In this document: positions 1 to 5,526 of the stretch, piece by piece
Layout of the letters: the number at the start of each line of letters is the position of its first letter
Numbering within the stretch: position 1 is the stretch's first letter
Made by a program: the position numbers and the translations under genes
The notes under the pieces: generated by a model
The model's database searches: none
What the model saw: the letters and a program-made list of their open reading frames with translations, nothing else
What the model was told of the DNA's origin: nothing
NCBI GenBank assembly: GCA_900552975.1
Contig: UWSL01000081.1
Span: 1 to 6,977, forward strand
Direction of reading: 5' to 3'
Source: an uncultured Mycoplasmatota bacterium
GTDB taxonomy: Bacteria; Bacillota_I; Bacilli_A; RF39; UBA660
DNA length: 6,977 nucleotides

Positions 1-1
1 G

Positions 2-130
2 ATAGATGTTTTAAATAACTATGAAGAAGATTTTTTGGAAAATAATGAGAAGAAATTATATGAATTGACTGAAGATTTAAAAAAAGATTTATATGATTAT
101 ATGAAAAAAGATGAAAATAACAATGATTAA
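2..130 (+). CDS. C-terminal end of an unidentified acidic protein (partial)
   Basis: An open frame enters from the left edge and ends at a TAA at 128-130, giving the last 42 residues of a protein whose start lies outside the window. The visible part is rich in Asp, Glu, Lys and Asn, looks helical (for example LYELTEDLKKDLYDYMKK) and ends in a polar Lys/Asp/Asn tail. It has no membrane segment and no motif I recognise, so no function is proposed. It would be transcribed rightwards toward the terminator at 277-299. The reading frame is supported only by its being open from the edge and by its A/T-rich codon use resembling the downstream genes. Confidence 0.6.
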   Translation: MDVLNNYEEDFLENNEKKLYELTEDLKKDLYDYMKKDENNND

Positions 131-276
131 TTTAATTAATCGTGTTTATTAAAATAGATAAAAAGTGAAGAGAGTGTATATTTTATTTGAAATAATTTAG
201 TAAATTTTGAAAATAGTTTTACTTATAGGGAGTTTAAAGTGTATTAGTTGAATTGAAATAATATTTATTGTATTTT

Positions 277-299
277 GGTCTCGTTAAGAGACCTTTTTT
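277..299 (+). terminator. Rho-independent terminator
   Basis: A perfect 6-bp stem GGTCTC/GAGACC (277-282 with 288-293) with a 5-base loop GTTAA is followed by six T (294-299). It lies 146 bases after the stop codon of the partial upstream gene and just before the promoter of yidD, so it most likely ends the upstream transcript. No T-box sequence (AGGGTGGNACC type) or other recognisable riboswitch element was seen before it. Confidence 0.8.
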
Positions 300-305
300 C
301 CTGCC

Positions 306-334
306 TTTACATATTAAAGTAGTTGTGTTATTTT
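306..334 (+). promoter_or_regulatory. Promoter for the yidD operon (sigma-A type, extended -10)
   Basis: TTTACA at 306-311 (5 of 6 to the -35 consensus) is followed after 17 bases by TATTTT at 329-334. TGT precedes the latter, making an extended -10 TGTTATTTT (326-334). Transcription should start near 341, only about 10 bases before the ATG at 351. The only Shine-Dalgarno candidate in that leader is GTGAT (341-345), which would sit at the very 5' end of the RNA. Confidence 0.55.
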
Positions 335-350
335 ATTTTTGTGATATTGT

Positions 351-572
351 ATGAAAATTTTGTTTATAAAATTAATAAAATTGTATCAATTAATACCTGG
401 TCCGTGGCATAATACTTGTCGTTTTGAACCAACTTGTTCTAATTATGCTATAATAGCTATAGATAGGTTTGGTATAATAAAAGGAAGTTATTTGACAATA
501 AAAAGAATTTTAAGATGTAATCCCTTTTGTAAAGGTGGGAATGATCCAGTACCATGTAAAGATTGTAAATAA
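351..572 (+). CDS. yidD: Membrane protein insertion efficiency factor YidD
   Basis: YidD is a small membrane-associated protein that helps insertion of inner-membrane proteins through the YidC/Sec route (family knowledge). The 73 residues match the family along most of their length: an amphipathic N-terminus (MKILFIKLIKLYQ), CRFEPTCSNYA at 23-33, FGIIKGSYLTIKRILRCNPF at 40-59 and GGNDPVP at 62-68. The ATG is chosen because MKxLFI is where relatives such as Bacillus YtjA begin, although its ribosome-binding site is weak. Two differences stand out. The usual His residues of the RCHPFH segment are Asn57 and Cys60, and the tail is CKDCK, so C56, C60, C69 and C72 form a CX3C-X8-CX2C set. The stop overlaps the ribosome-binding site of the next gene, which suggests co-transcription. 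No rnpA or yidC is visible nearby. Confidence 0.95.
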   Translation: MKILFIKLIKLYQLIPGPWHNTCRFEPTCSNYAIIAIDRFGIIKGSYLTIKRILRCNPFCKGGNDPVPCKDCK

Positions 573-581
573 GGTGATAAA

Positions 582-1208
582 ATGGAAAAAATAATAAATA
601 CAATAATGTATGTGATAGGTGTAATAGTTGCGGTTCTGATTTTGATATTTAGTAAAAATCTTTTTTGTATAACTGTTATTGGAGCGGTTGCTCTTTTACT
701 TATTGGAATATGTTTGTTATTTTTAAAGAAAACATATGGATATTTGTGTGTAGGGATAGGTTTTAGTACGATAATTGCTATTATATTATATAAGTTTAAA
801 ATTTTAGTATTGGCCGATTCTGTAACTTTTGATTTTTGTTTAAGTATAGTTATTACAATGGCAGTTGCTTTTTTATTAGAATGTTATCGAAGAAAAAAAA
901 TTTTGGAAACTCACACTTTAGTAATTGAAGCTCAAGTAATAGATTTAGAAAAAAACCCTAATCTAAAGAAAGAAGCTTATTTACCAATCTATTCTTATAC
1001 AGTAAATGATGAAAATTATGAAGTTCCTTATGTTAGATATTTTACTAAAAATGTACCTGATATTGGAAGTATCAAAGAAATAAAGATTAATCCTCTTGAT
1101 CATATGGATGTTTATTTTGAGCAAGAATTAAAAGATAAAATATTTAATATTACGTGTATGTTTTTTTTAATAATAGTTTCTTTAGTAATAATGATGGGAT
1201 TGTTTTAA
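582..1208 (+). CDS. Multi-pass membrane protein with a DUF3592-like region
   Basis: This 208-residue protein has four hydrophobic segments at about 5-23, 27-47, 52-70 and 82-101. A soluble stretch follows at about 105-186, and a fifth segment lies at 187-206. The soluble part resembles DUF3592: a beta-strand start (VIEAQVIDLE), a central YLPIYSYTVNDENYEV, then GSIKEIKINPLDH, like the G..v.i.Y.P..P pattern of that family. DUF3592 has no known biochemical role, and the assignment is by eye. The start is the ATG at 582, preceded by AAGGTGAT at 571-578, which overlaps the yidD stop. The next gene begins one base after this stop, so the three genes 351-1491 look like one operon. Pairing with yidD could hint at envelope biology, but that is inference. 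Confidence 0.8.
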   Translation: MEKIINTIMYVIGVIVAVLILIFSKNLFCITVIGAVALLLIGICLLFLKKTYGYLCVGIGFSTIIAIILYKFKILVLADSVTFDFCLSIVITMAVAFLLECYRRKKILETHTLVIEAQVIDLEKNPNLKKEAYLPIYSYTVNDENYEVPYVRYFTKNVPDIGSIKEIKINPLDHMDVYFEQELKDKIFNITCMFFLIIVSLVIMMGLF

Positions 1209-1209
1209 G

Positions 1210-1491
1210 ATGAAAAAATATAATAGTATGGTAGAGTTACAAAATGATTATTTAGAACTTGAAAAAAAGCATTTTGTAATAATTGATTCTTATGTGATAG
1301 GAATGGTAACAAAGGAAGAAATAAAAGACTTTGAAAATTTTTATACAGAAATGCGTGAAGCAGTATATGAAATGGAAACTAATGAGGAAAATATTCGTGA
1401 AATAGCTCGCATTAAGTCTATTTTGCAGCATTATTATACAGAAATTTTGGAAGATGAAGAACTCTTAACTATGGCTTATAGCAACAGTTGA
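1210..1491 (+). CDS. Small acidic helical protein, function unknown
   Basis: I do not recognise this 93-residue protein. It is highly acidic (long Glu-rich stretches such as EMETNEEN and EILEDEELL), has no signal peptide, membrane segment or cysteine, and looks all-helical. It is probably cytoplasmic. The spacing resembles small helical-bundle proteins such as the YlbF/YmcA group, but the similarity is too weak to assign. It starts one base after the preceding membrane protein's stop. Its only ribosome-binding candidate is GATGGGAT at 1193-1200, about 10 bases upstream, so translation may be coupled to the gene before. It ends in a double stop, TGA TAG. No clear terminator follows, so transcription may run into the next gene. 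Confidence 0.75.
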   Translation: MKKYNSMVELQNDYLELEKKHFVIIDSYVIGMVTKEEIKDFENFYTEMREAVYEMETNEENIREIARIKSILQHYYTEILEDEELLTMAYSNS

Positions 1492-1547
1492 TAGCTATAT
1501 ATATAAGTTATATCATCCTTTAATTTCTTTTTTTTTGTTAACTAAAG

Positions 1548-1556
1548 TGTTATTAT
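1548..1556 (+). promoter_or_regulatory. Extended -10 promoter for the surface-protein gene
   Basis: TGTTATTAT fits TGnTATAAT with one mismatch. The place expected for a -35 box is a run of nine T (1528-1536), so there is no recognisable -35. Transcription would begin near 1563, giving a leader of about 30 nt before the ATG at 1593. Confidence 0.5.
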
Positions 1557-1592
1557 GGACTAGTTCCCTTTTAAGAAAGTAGTGAATATTTT

Positions 1593-2867
1593 ATGCAAAA
1601 GAGAAGTTTTTTTGTCATAATATTACTTGTTTTGTTTGTACAAATAGGTAGTGTTAAGGCATTAACTATCGGTGATTGTCAAGTTTTGGCTTCTTATAAA
1701 TTGTCTTCAAGTTTAGATACAGAAAAGTATATTTGTAAAGGACAAAGTTATGGAAATGTCGGAGAAGCTATTTATTATTCTGGTGATGGCAGTACCATAT
1801 CTTTAACGAATTTTAATGCTTATTATTTTGCAATATCAGATAAAGATGAAGTTACTTTAGATCTTAATAATGAAAATAATATTGCCATGCTTCATGTAGG
1901 TGATTTACCAATAAATATTATTGGAACAGGAAGTTTAAAGTTTAAAGAAGATGCCTATGTTAAGTTAGTAGTTAATGGGGAAATGGTTTATCGTTTTGTA
2001 TATAATGATAAAACGTTAGTTTTGGATGACGGAAGCGTTTATGAAGATACTTTGAGTAATTTTAAGACTAATTATACTTCGTTAAAAGAAAAAAATAGTT
2101 TACCAGAAGAATTTAAGGAAGATGATTATACTTTAATTCAAGCAGTTGATTATGTTAGTATGACATCTGTAAGTGTTACTGATTCTTGGTTATCTAAGCA
2201 TATCAAAACAGAGTTATCGACATCCGTAAGTGATGGATATGGTATAATTAAGTATGTAAAACCAGTAGAAGAACAAAGTAAAGCCAAAACAACTTCAACA
2301 AAAACAACGAAGAAAAAAAGCAGTAAGAAAGCGACAACACTGAAAACTGATAAAGTTATTTTGATAAGTGATACTAAATTAAATAACAAATATAAGTTGA
2401 ATGTTAATGACTTAGATGATAAAAAATCTGAATATAACAAAAAAGTAAAGGATTTTGATATAGTTAGCCTTTATGATGTTTCTATTTATAATGGTAAAAA
2501 AGAAGTAGAAATGAAGAATAATTCATTTATAATAAAAATCAAATTAGATGAAAAAAAAGATAATTATGATAACTATAAAATAATTTATGTAAATGATGAT
2601 GGAGAAATAGCTGAATATATTGATGGAACTATTGAAGATGGTTACATTGTCTTTAAAACGACTCACTTGAGTCAATATGGGGTTATTGGTCAAAATGAAA
2701 AGGAAGAGGTTTTAGAGTCTAGTACTGTAGAACCAGTGAAGAAAAATAATAATATAGGGAATATTTTAAAGATTAGTTTGATTATTGGTATCGCGTTGCC
2801 TTTAATGGGACTTATAATTTATTTAGTTGTGAAAAGTCATAATTTACAAAACAAAAAAAGAGCTTAA
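1593..2867 (+). CDS. Secreted, membrane-anchored surface protein (unknown ligand)
   Basis: This 424-residue protein has a clear export signal: MQKR, a hydrophobic core, and a likely signal peptidase I site after VKA (residue 23). The mature N-terminal part (about 24-225) is strand-rich, with a possible C29-C48 disulfide. A segment of alternating strands at about 66-118 (DEVTLDLNNENNIAML, INIIGTGSLKF) resembles beta-helical carbohydrate-binding surface domains. A Lys/Thr/Ser-rich linker (229-249) follows. A second domain (about 255-366) ends in YIVFKTTHLSQYGVIG, a pattern common at the end of beta-sandwich modules of Gram-positive surface proteins. One membrane helix (393-413) and a basic tail (KSHNLQNKKRA) anchor it, and there is no LPXTG motif. 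ATG 1593 is chosen because it directly precedes the signal peptide; its ribosome-binding site is weak (AAGAAAG, 1573-1579). No enzyme motif was seen, so a binding or structural role is inferred. Confidence 0.8.
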   Translation: MQKRSFFVIILLVLFVQIGSVKALTIGDCQVLASYKLSSSLDTEKYICKGQSYGNVGEAIYYSGDGSTISLTNFNAYYFAISDKDEVTLDLNNENNIAMLHVGDLPINIIGTGSLKFKEDAYVKLVVNGEMVYRFVYNDKTLVLDDGSVYEDTLSNFKTNYTSLKEKNSLPEEFKEDDYTLIQAVDYVSMTSVSVTDSWLSKHIKTELSTSVSDGYGIIKYVKPVEEQSKAKTTSTKTTKKKSSKKATTLKTDKVILISDTKLNNKYKLNVNDLDDKKSEYNKKVKDFDIVSLYDVSIYNGKKEVEMKNNSFIIKIKLDEKKDNYDNYKIIYVNDDGEIAEYIDGTIEDGYIVFKTTHLSQYGVIGQNEKEEVLESSTVEPVKKNNNIGNILKISLIIGIALPLMGLIIYLVVKSHNLQNKKRA

Positions 2868-2884
2868 AGTTTAGGCTCTTTTTT
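2854..2884 (+). terminator. Rho-independent terminator overlapping the stop codon
   Basis: AAAAAAGAGCTTAA (2854-2867) pairs with TTAGGCTCTTTTTT (2871-2884) across a 3-base loop. This is a 14-bp stem with a single U.G pair, ending in a T run. The rising arm is made of the last codons (Lys-Arg-Ala) and the TAA stop of the surface-protein gene. The descending arm ends at the first base of the next gene's extended -10 element. Confidence 0.9.
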
Positions 2885-2892
2885 GCTATAAT
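2884..2892 (+). promoter_or_regulatory. Extended -10 promoter for the DUF1294 gene
   Basis: TGCTATAAT is a perfect extended -10 element. Its T overlaps the last base of the preceding terminator, and the -35 position falls in the terminator hairpin (TTAAAG, a poor match). Transcription would start near 2899, about 12 bases before the ATG at 2911, with GGTG (2899-2902) as the ribosome-binding site at the 5' end. Confidence 0.65.
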
Positions 2893-2910
2893 TTTAATGG
2901 TGTTACATTA

Positions 2911-3177
2911 ATGAAGTATATATATTGGTATTTAATAATTTTAAATGTATGGGGTTTTTTCTTATATGCTTATGATAAAGCCCAGGCTATACGTCATAAA
3001 AAAAGAATAAGTGAACAAACGTTGCTTCTAGTAGCAATGTTTGGTGGAGTATTTGGTTGTATTTTAGGAATGTATGGATTTCATCATAAAACTTTAAAAT
3101 GGAAGTTTCATTTATGTCATTTAATTTTTTTAATTATATGGTGTTATGGTTTAATAAAATTAATTTTTAATATTTAG
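2911..3177 (+). CDS. DUF1294 family small membrane protein
   Basis: This 88-residue protein matches DUF1294 (PF06961) over its whole length, which is the usual size for stand-alone members. It has an N-terminal helix (3-20) and the conserved YDK (21-23) followed by a basic stretch (HKKR). Then comes RISEQTLLLVAMFGG-x-FG-x-ILGM (32-53), the signature HHKTLKWKF (58-66), and a final helix (about 68-86). The family is membrane-bound and has no established function. The start ATG has a short ribosome-binding site GGTG at 2899-2902. The TAG stop is part of the TAGGAG that serves as ribosome-binding site for the Nudix gene 13 bases downstream, so the two are probably co-transcribed. Confidence 0.92.
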   Translation: MKYIYWYLIILNVWGFFLYAYDKAQAIRHKKRISEQTLLLVAMFGGVFGCILGMYGFHHKTLKWKFHLCHLIFLIIWCYGLIKLIFNI

Positions 3178-3190
3178 GAGTGAAAAAGTA

Positions 3191-3649
3191 GTGAAAAGAA
3201 GTGCTGGTATTTTACCTTATAAAATCGAAGATGGGAAAGTGAAAGTTTATTTAGAGCATCCAGGCGGACCTTATTGGGCAGGTAAAGATAAATGGAGTAT
3301 TTGTAAGGGTGAATACAAAAATGAAAGTGCTACCCAAGCAGCTTTGCGAGAATTTTACGAAGAAAGTGGTCATAAAATATTAGAAGAAGAGATAGCTTAT
3401 CTAGGAGGATGTAAACAAAAAAGTAAAAAGTTAGTTAATATTTTTCTTGTTAATAAAGACTTAGATACAAAAAATATTAAAAGTAATACATTTAAAAAAG
3501 AATGGCCACCTGGTTCTTCACAGATATTAGAATTTGCGGAGATGGATCAAGCAGAGTGGTTTGATTTAGAAACAGCTTATCAAAAAATATTTTTAGGTCA
3601 AAAATATTTTTTGAGAAAACTGGAAAGATATTTAGAAGAAAAAAAGTAA
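3191..3649 (+). CDS. Nudix hydrolase
   Basis: This is a cytoplasmic hydrolase of nucleoside diphosphate-linked compounds; the substrate cannot be read from the sequence. The 152-residue protein begins KRSAGILPYK and continues with HPGGPYWAGKDKWSICKGEY (23-42), typical of the common NUDIX subfamily with an (H/R)PGGP motif. The Nudix box spans G40 to H61, with metal-binding R53, E54, E57 and E58 in REFYEESG. The stretch between G40 and E45 is one residue shorter than the canonical GX5E. A C-terminal EWPPGSSQILEFAEMDQAEWFDL (104-126) and a closing helix complete the fold. The start is GTG, supported by AGGAG at 3176-3180 (spacing 10) and by where relatives begin. It follows the DUF1294 gene directly. 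No terminator is visible after it. Confidence 0.93.
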   Translation: MKRSAGILPYKIEDGKVKVYLEHPGGPYWAGKDKWSICKGEYKNESATQAALREFYEESGHKILEEEIAYLGGCKQKSKKLVNIFLVNKDLDTKNIKSNTFKKEWPPGSSQILEFAEMDQAEWFDLETAYQKIFLGQKYFLRKLERYLEEKK

Positions 3650-3664
3650 TTATAGTAAGTTTTA

Positions 3665-3673
3665 TGATAAAAT
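3665..3673 (+). promoter_or_regulatory. Extended -10 promoter for the CmpB/SWIM gene
   Basis: TGATAAAAT fits TGnTATAAT with one mismatch and lies 21 bases before the ATG at 3695; no clear -35 box was seen. A start near 3680 gives a leader of about 15 nt. The upstream in-frame ATG at 3674 would then lie before the transcript start. Read-through from the Nudix gene is also possible, because no terminator lies between. Confidence 0.5.
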
Positions 3674-3682
3674 ATGGGAAAT

Positions 3683-3689
3683 GGTGGTG
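3683..3689 (+). promoter_or_regulatory. Ribosome-binding site that decides the start at 3695
   Basis: GGTGGTG lies 5 bases before the ATG at 3695. The in-frame ATG at 3674 has no Shine-Dalgarno sequence and sits directly behind the -10 element. The shorter product also begins at the first membrane helix, as expected for this family. Confidence 0.65.
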
Positions 3690-3694
3690 TTTTT

Positions 3695-5452
3695 ATGCAA
3701 TATAGCCTAGCTTCATTATTTATTTTATTTATTTTATATTCCTTTTTAGGGTGGTGTATGGAAGTATTAGCAACACTTTATACAACGAAAAAACTTGTTA
3801 ATAGAGGCTTTTTAATTGGACCTATATGTCCTATATATGGAAATGGTTGTTTAATGATTATTTTATTATTACATAAGTATCTTGATGATCCGTTTGTTTT
3901 GTTTGCAATGGCAACTTTAATTTGTTCTATTTTAGAGTATTTTACAAGTTATATTATGGAAAAACTATTTAAAGCTAGATGGTGGGATTACTCTGATAAA
4001 AAATATAATCTTAATGGACGAATTTGTTTAGAAAACTTAGTGGCTTTTGGAGTCCTTGGTTTAGTTATGATGTATTTGATTAATCCATTCTTTACCAAAA
4101 TTTTAGGAAGTATTTCAGAAGTTGTACTTAATTCAGTTGCTATTTGTTTATTTGTAATATATGCTGTTGATAATATAATTTCTTATAATGTAATAAACAG
4201 TTTTAAGAAAGCTGCTGGTCAAATTAGAAAAGATAATACTGAAGAAATTACTAAGAAAGTTAAAGAAATATTGCTTAGTAGAGGTGGCCTATATAAGAGG
4301 TTAGTTTCTGCTTTTAATTTCGAAGCAAGTGAAAAATTAATTAAAGACATAACAGCTCGAGTAAAAAATGAAACAATGAAAGCTAAGAAAAAATTTATAA
4401 ATGAGTTAGATAAGCAACGAATTTTATTTGATAAAGAAAAAGCCAAAGAACAACATAAAGTTTTTTCTAAAATTGATAAATATTTAAGTAAAAAAGGTCA
4501 TATAGAATATGCTTCAATATTGCTATGTAATTATAATGGTAATAATATTTATGTTAGATTTGATTATGATGATGTTGTTAAAGCTTATAAGGTTGTTTGG
4601 GTTGATTTGAATTTTATTGATTTAAAACATTTAGATAATTATGTTAATATTCAAACAATGACGAGTTATCTAGCTAATAAAGTTGTTAAAATATTGGCTA
4701 ATACATTTACTTCAAGTGCTAATTTTAGTGATGATAAAATTTATGGTGATCGTGTTGTTGTAACAAATATTTTTGATGGAATTAAAAGAGAATACGTATT
4801 TGATAGATTTTTACCAGAAGAGTTAGATTTCTTAAGCGATTTTATAGTTATTTTATTTTCTTATTTACCAAGGGGAATGGACGTTATTTTAAATGAAATG
4901 TTTGGTTTGTTGGATGGGGTGGCTGACAAATATAATGTTTTAAAACCTGTTAAGTTTGACCTTTTTAAAACTGATATGACAACTATTTTTAAAAGTGATT
5001 TAATAAAAAAGGGTCAAAAAGAGTATGATAAAGGAAAAGTTGCTTTCTTAGAACAATTAGAAGGTAAGTATGTGGCTATTGTTGATGATAAAGAACCATG
5101 TTTAGTAATTCTTCATCAGATAAATGATGATTTTGCAATGATATGGTGTAATTGTGAAAATCCTTTATATTGTGAACATATATGTGCAGTTTTATTAGCA
5201 TTACGAGATGGCTACTTTAATAACTTTTATAAAGTAAAATATCGTGGACAAGATAAAAGTTTACTTGATGAAGTAAGAGATGGCTTTTTCTATTGCTGTT
5301 TTGGAATAGAAGGAGATAATTTACTTTTAGTAGCTGATGATGGAATGATTTTAAAAGCTCCTATTTTAGAAAATGGACGTTGTATGTTTGATGTTATTGA
5401 AGATGATGATGAATGTAGTTTATCTAAGGAATTAGAAAATTATAAAAAATAG
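3695..5452 (+). CDS. CmpB-like (PF06541) membrane protein fused to a SWIM-type zinc-finger domain
   Basis: The product has 585 residues from the chosen start. Residues 1-165 are a five-helix membrane domain of the 'putative ABC transporter permease' family PF06541: FLGWCMEV (18-25), NRGFLIGPICPIYG (36-49), EYFTSYIMEKLFKARWWDYS (81-100) and NLNGRICLEN (105-114). That family's transport role is not demonstrated. A long charged, probably coiled helical region (173-265) follows, then a mixed strand/helix region (271-430) I do not recognise. A SWIM-like module starts with KKGQKEYDKGKV (439-450) and carries CNC-X5-CEH (C485, C487, C493, H495), the CxCx(n)CxH zinc-ligand pattern, then ICAVLLAL. SWIM domains are known in nucleic-acid- and protein-binding contexts. 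The C-terminus (about 515-585) is acidic. The frame is continuous, so this is a true fusion in this sequence. Membrane-bound with a cytoplasmic zinc domain is inferred; the function is unknown. Confidence 0.82.
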   Translation: MQYSLASLFILFILYSFLGWCMEVLATLYTTKKLVNRGFLIGPICPIYGNGCLMIILLLHKYLDDPFVLFAMATLICSILEYFTSYIMEKLFKARWWDYSDKKYNLNGRICLENLVAFGVLGLVMMYLINPFFTKILGSISEVVLNSVAICLFVIYAVDNIISYNVINSFKKAAGQIRKDNTEEITKKVKEILLSRGGLYKRLVSAFNFEASEKLIKDITARVKNETMKAKKKFINELDKQRILFDKEKAKEQHKVFSKIDKYLSKKGHIEYASILLCNYNGNNIYVRFDYDDVVKAYKVVWVDLNFIDLKHLDNYVNIQTMTSYLANKVVKILANTFTSSANFSDDKIYGDRVVVTNIFDGIKREYVFDRFLPEELDFLSDFIVILFSYLPRGMDVILNEMFGLLDGVADKYNVLKPVKFDLFKTDMTTIFKSDLIKKGQKEYDKGKVAFLEQLEGKYVAIVDDKEPCLVILHQINDDFAMIWCNCENPLYCEHICAVLLALRDGYFNNFYKVKYRGQDKSLLDEVRDGFFYCCFGIEGDNLLLVADDGMILKAPILENGRCMFDVIEDDDECSLSKELENYKK

Positions 5453-5486
5453 AGAAGGTTAGTTAAGAATGATACTGATCTTTTTT
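5451..5486 (+). terminator. Rho-independent terminator overlapping the stop codon
   Basis: Bases 5451-5463 (AGAGAAGGTTAGT) pair with 5474-5486 (ACTGATCTTTTTT) around a 10-base loop, using several G.U pairs, and the descending arm runs into T6. The stem includes the last two bases of the TAG stop at 5450-5452. It is weaker than the terminator at 2854-2884 because of the wobble pairs. Confidence 0.7.
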
Positions 5487-5501
5487 GTTTGAAAGTTTTT
5501 A

Positions 5502-5522
5502 TGTTATAATTTTATTAGGTGA
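5502..5522 (+). promoter_or_regulatory. Extended -10 promoter with adjacent ribosome-binding site
   Basis: TGTTATAAT (5502-5510) is a perfect extended -10, and no well-placed -35 was found. The expected transcript start (about 5517) coincides with the Shine-Dalgarno AGGTGA (5517-5522), 4 bases before the ATG at 5527. The RNA would therefore begin at its own ribosome-binding site. Confidence 0.7.
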
Positions 5523-5526
5523 AAGT

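Noticed and set aside
165..200. Short peptide frame starting at GTG 165
   Set aside because: Only 11 codons, no ribosome-binding site and no conserved feature.
131..299. T-box or other riboswitch leader ending in the 277-299 hairpin
   Set aside because: No T-box sequence, specifier-like stem or alternative antiterminator pairing was seen, and the yidD promoter lies downstream of the hairpin.
1489..1491. Reassigned UGA codon (Trp), as in mycoplasmas
   Set aside because: All tryptophans seen are TGG, no in-frame TGA occurs inside any gene, and TGA here acts as a stop followed by TAG.
1490..1536. Possible terminator after the small acidic gene
   Set aside because: The only hairpin (ATAGCT with AGTTAT) is short, A/T-rich and 17 bases away from the T run.
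2150..2440. Open frame on the - strand within the surface-protein gene
   Set aside because: It lies fully inside a gene with a clear signal peptide and anchor; its Phe/Leu/Val-rich product is the mirror of the Lys/Thr-rich linker.
3674..3694. Longer N-terminus (MGNGGVF) for the CmpB/SWIM protein
   Set aside because: The ATG at 3674 directly follows the -10 element and has no ribosome-binding site, whereas GGTGGTG serves the ATG at 3695.
4219..4446. Open frame on the - strand within the CmpB/SWIM gene
   Set aside because: It is opposite the charged helical linker, with no recognisable motif.
5485..5526. TTG start giving a 14-residue N-terminal extension to the two-helix membrane protein
   Set aside because: It overlaps the terminator and contains the promoter; AGGTGA before ATG 5527 is much better.
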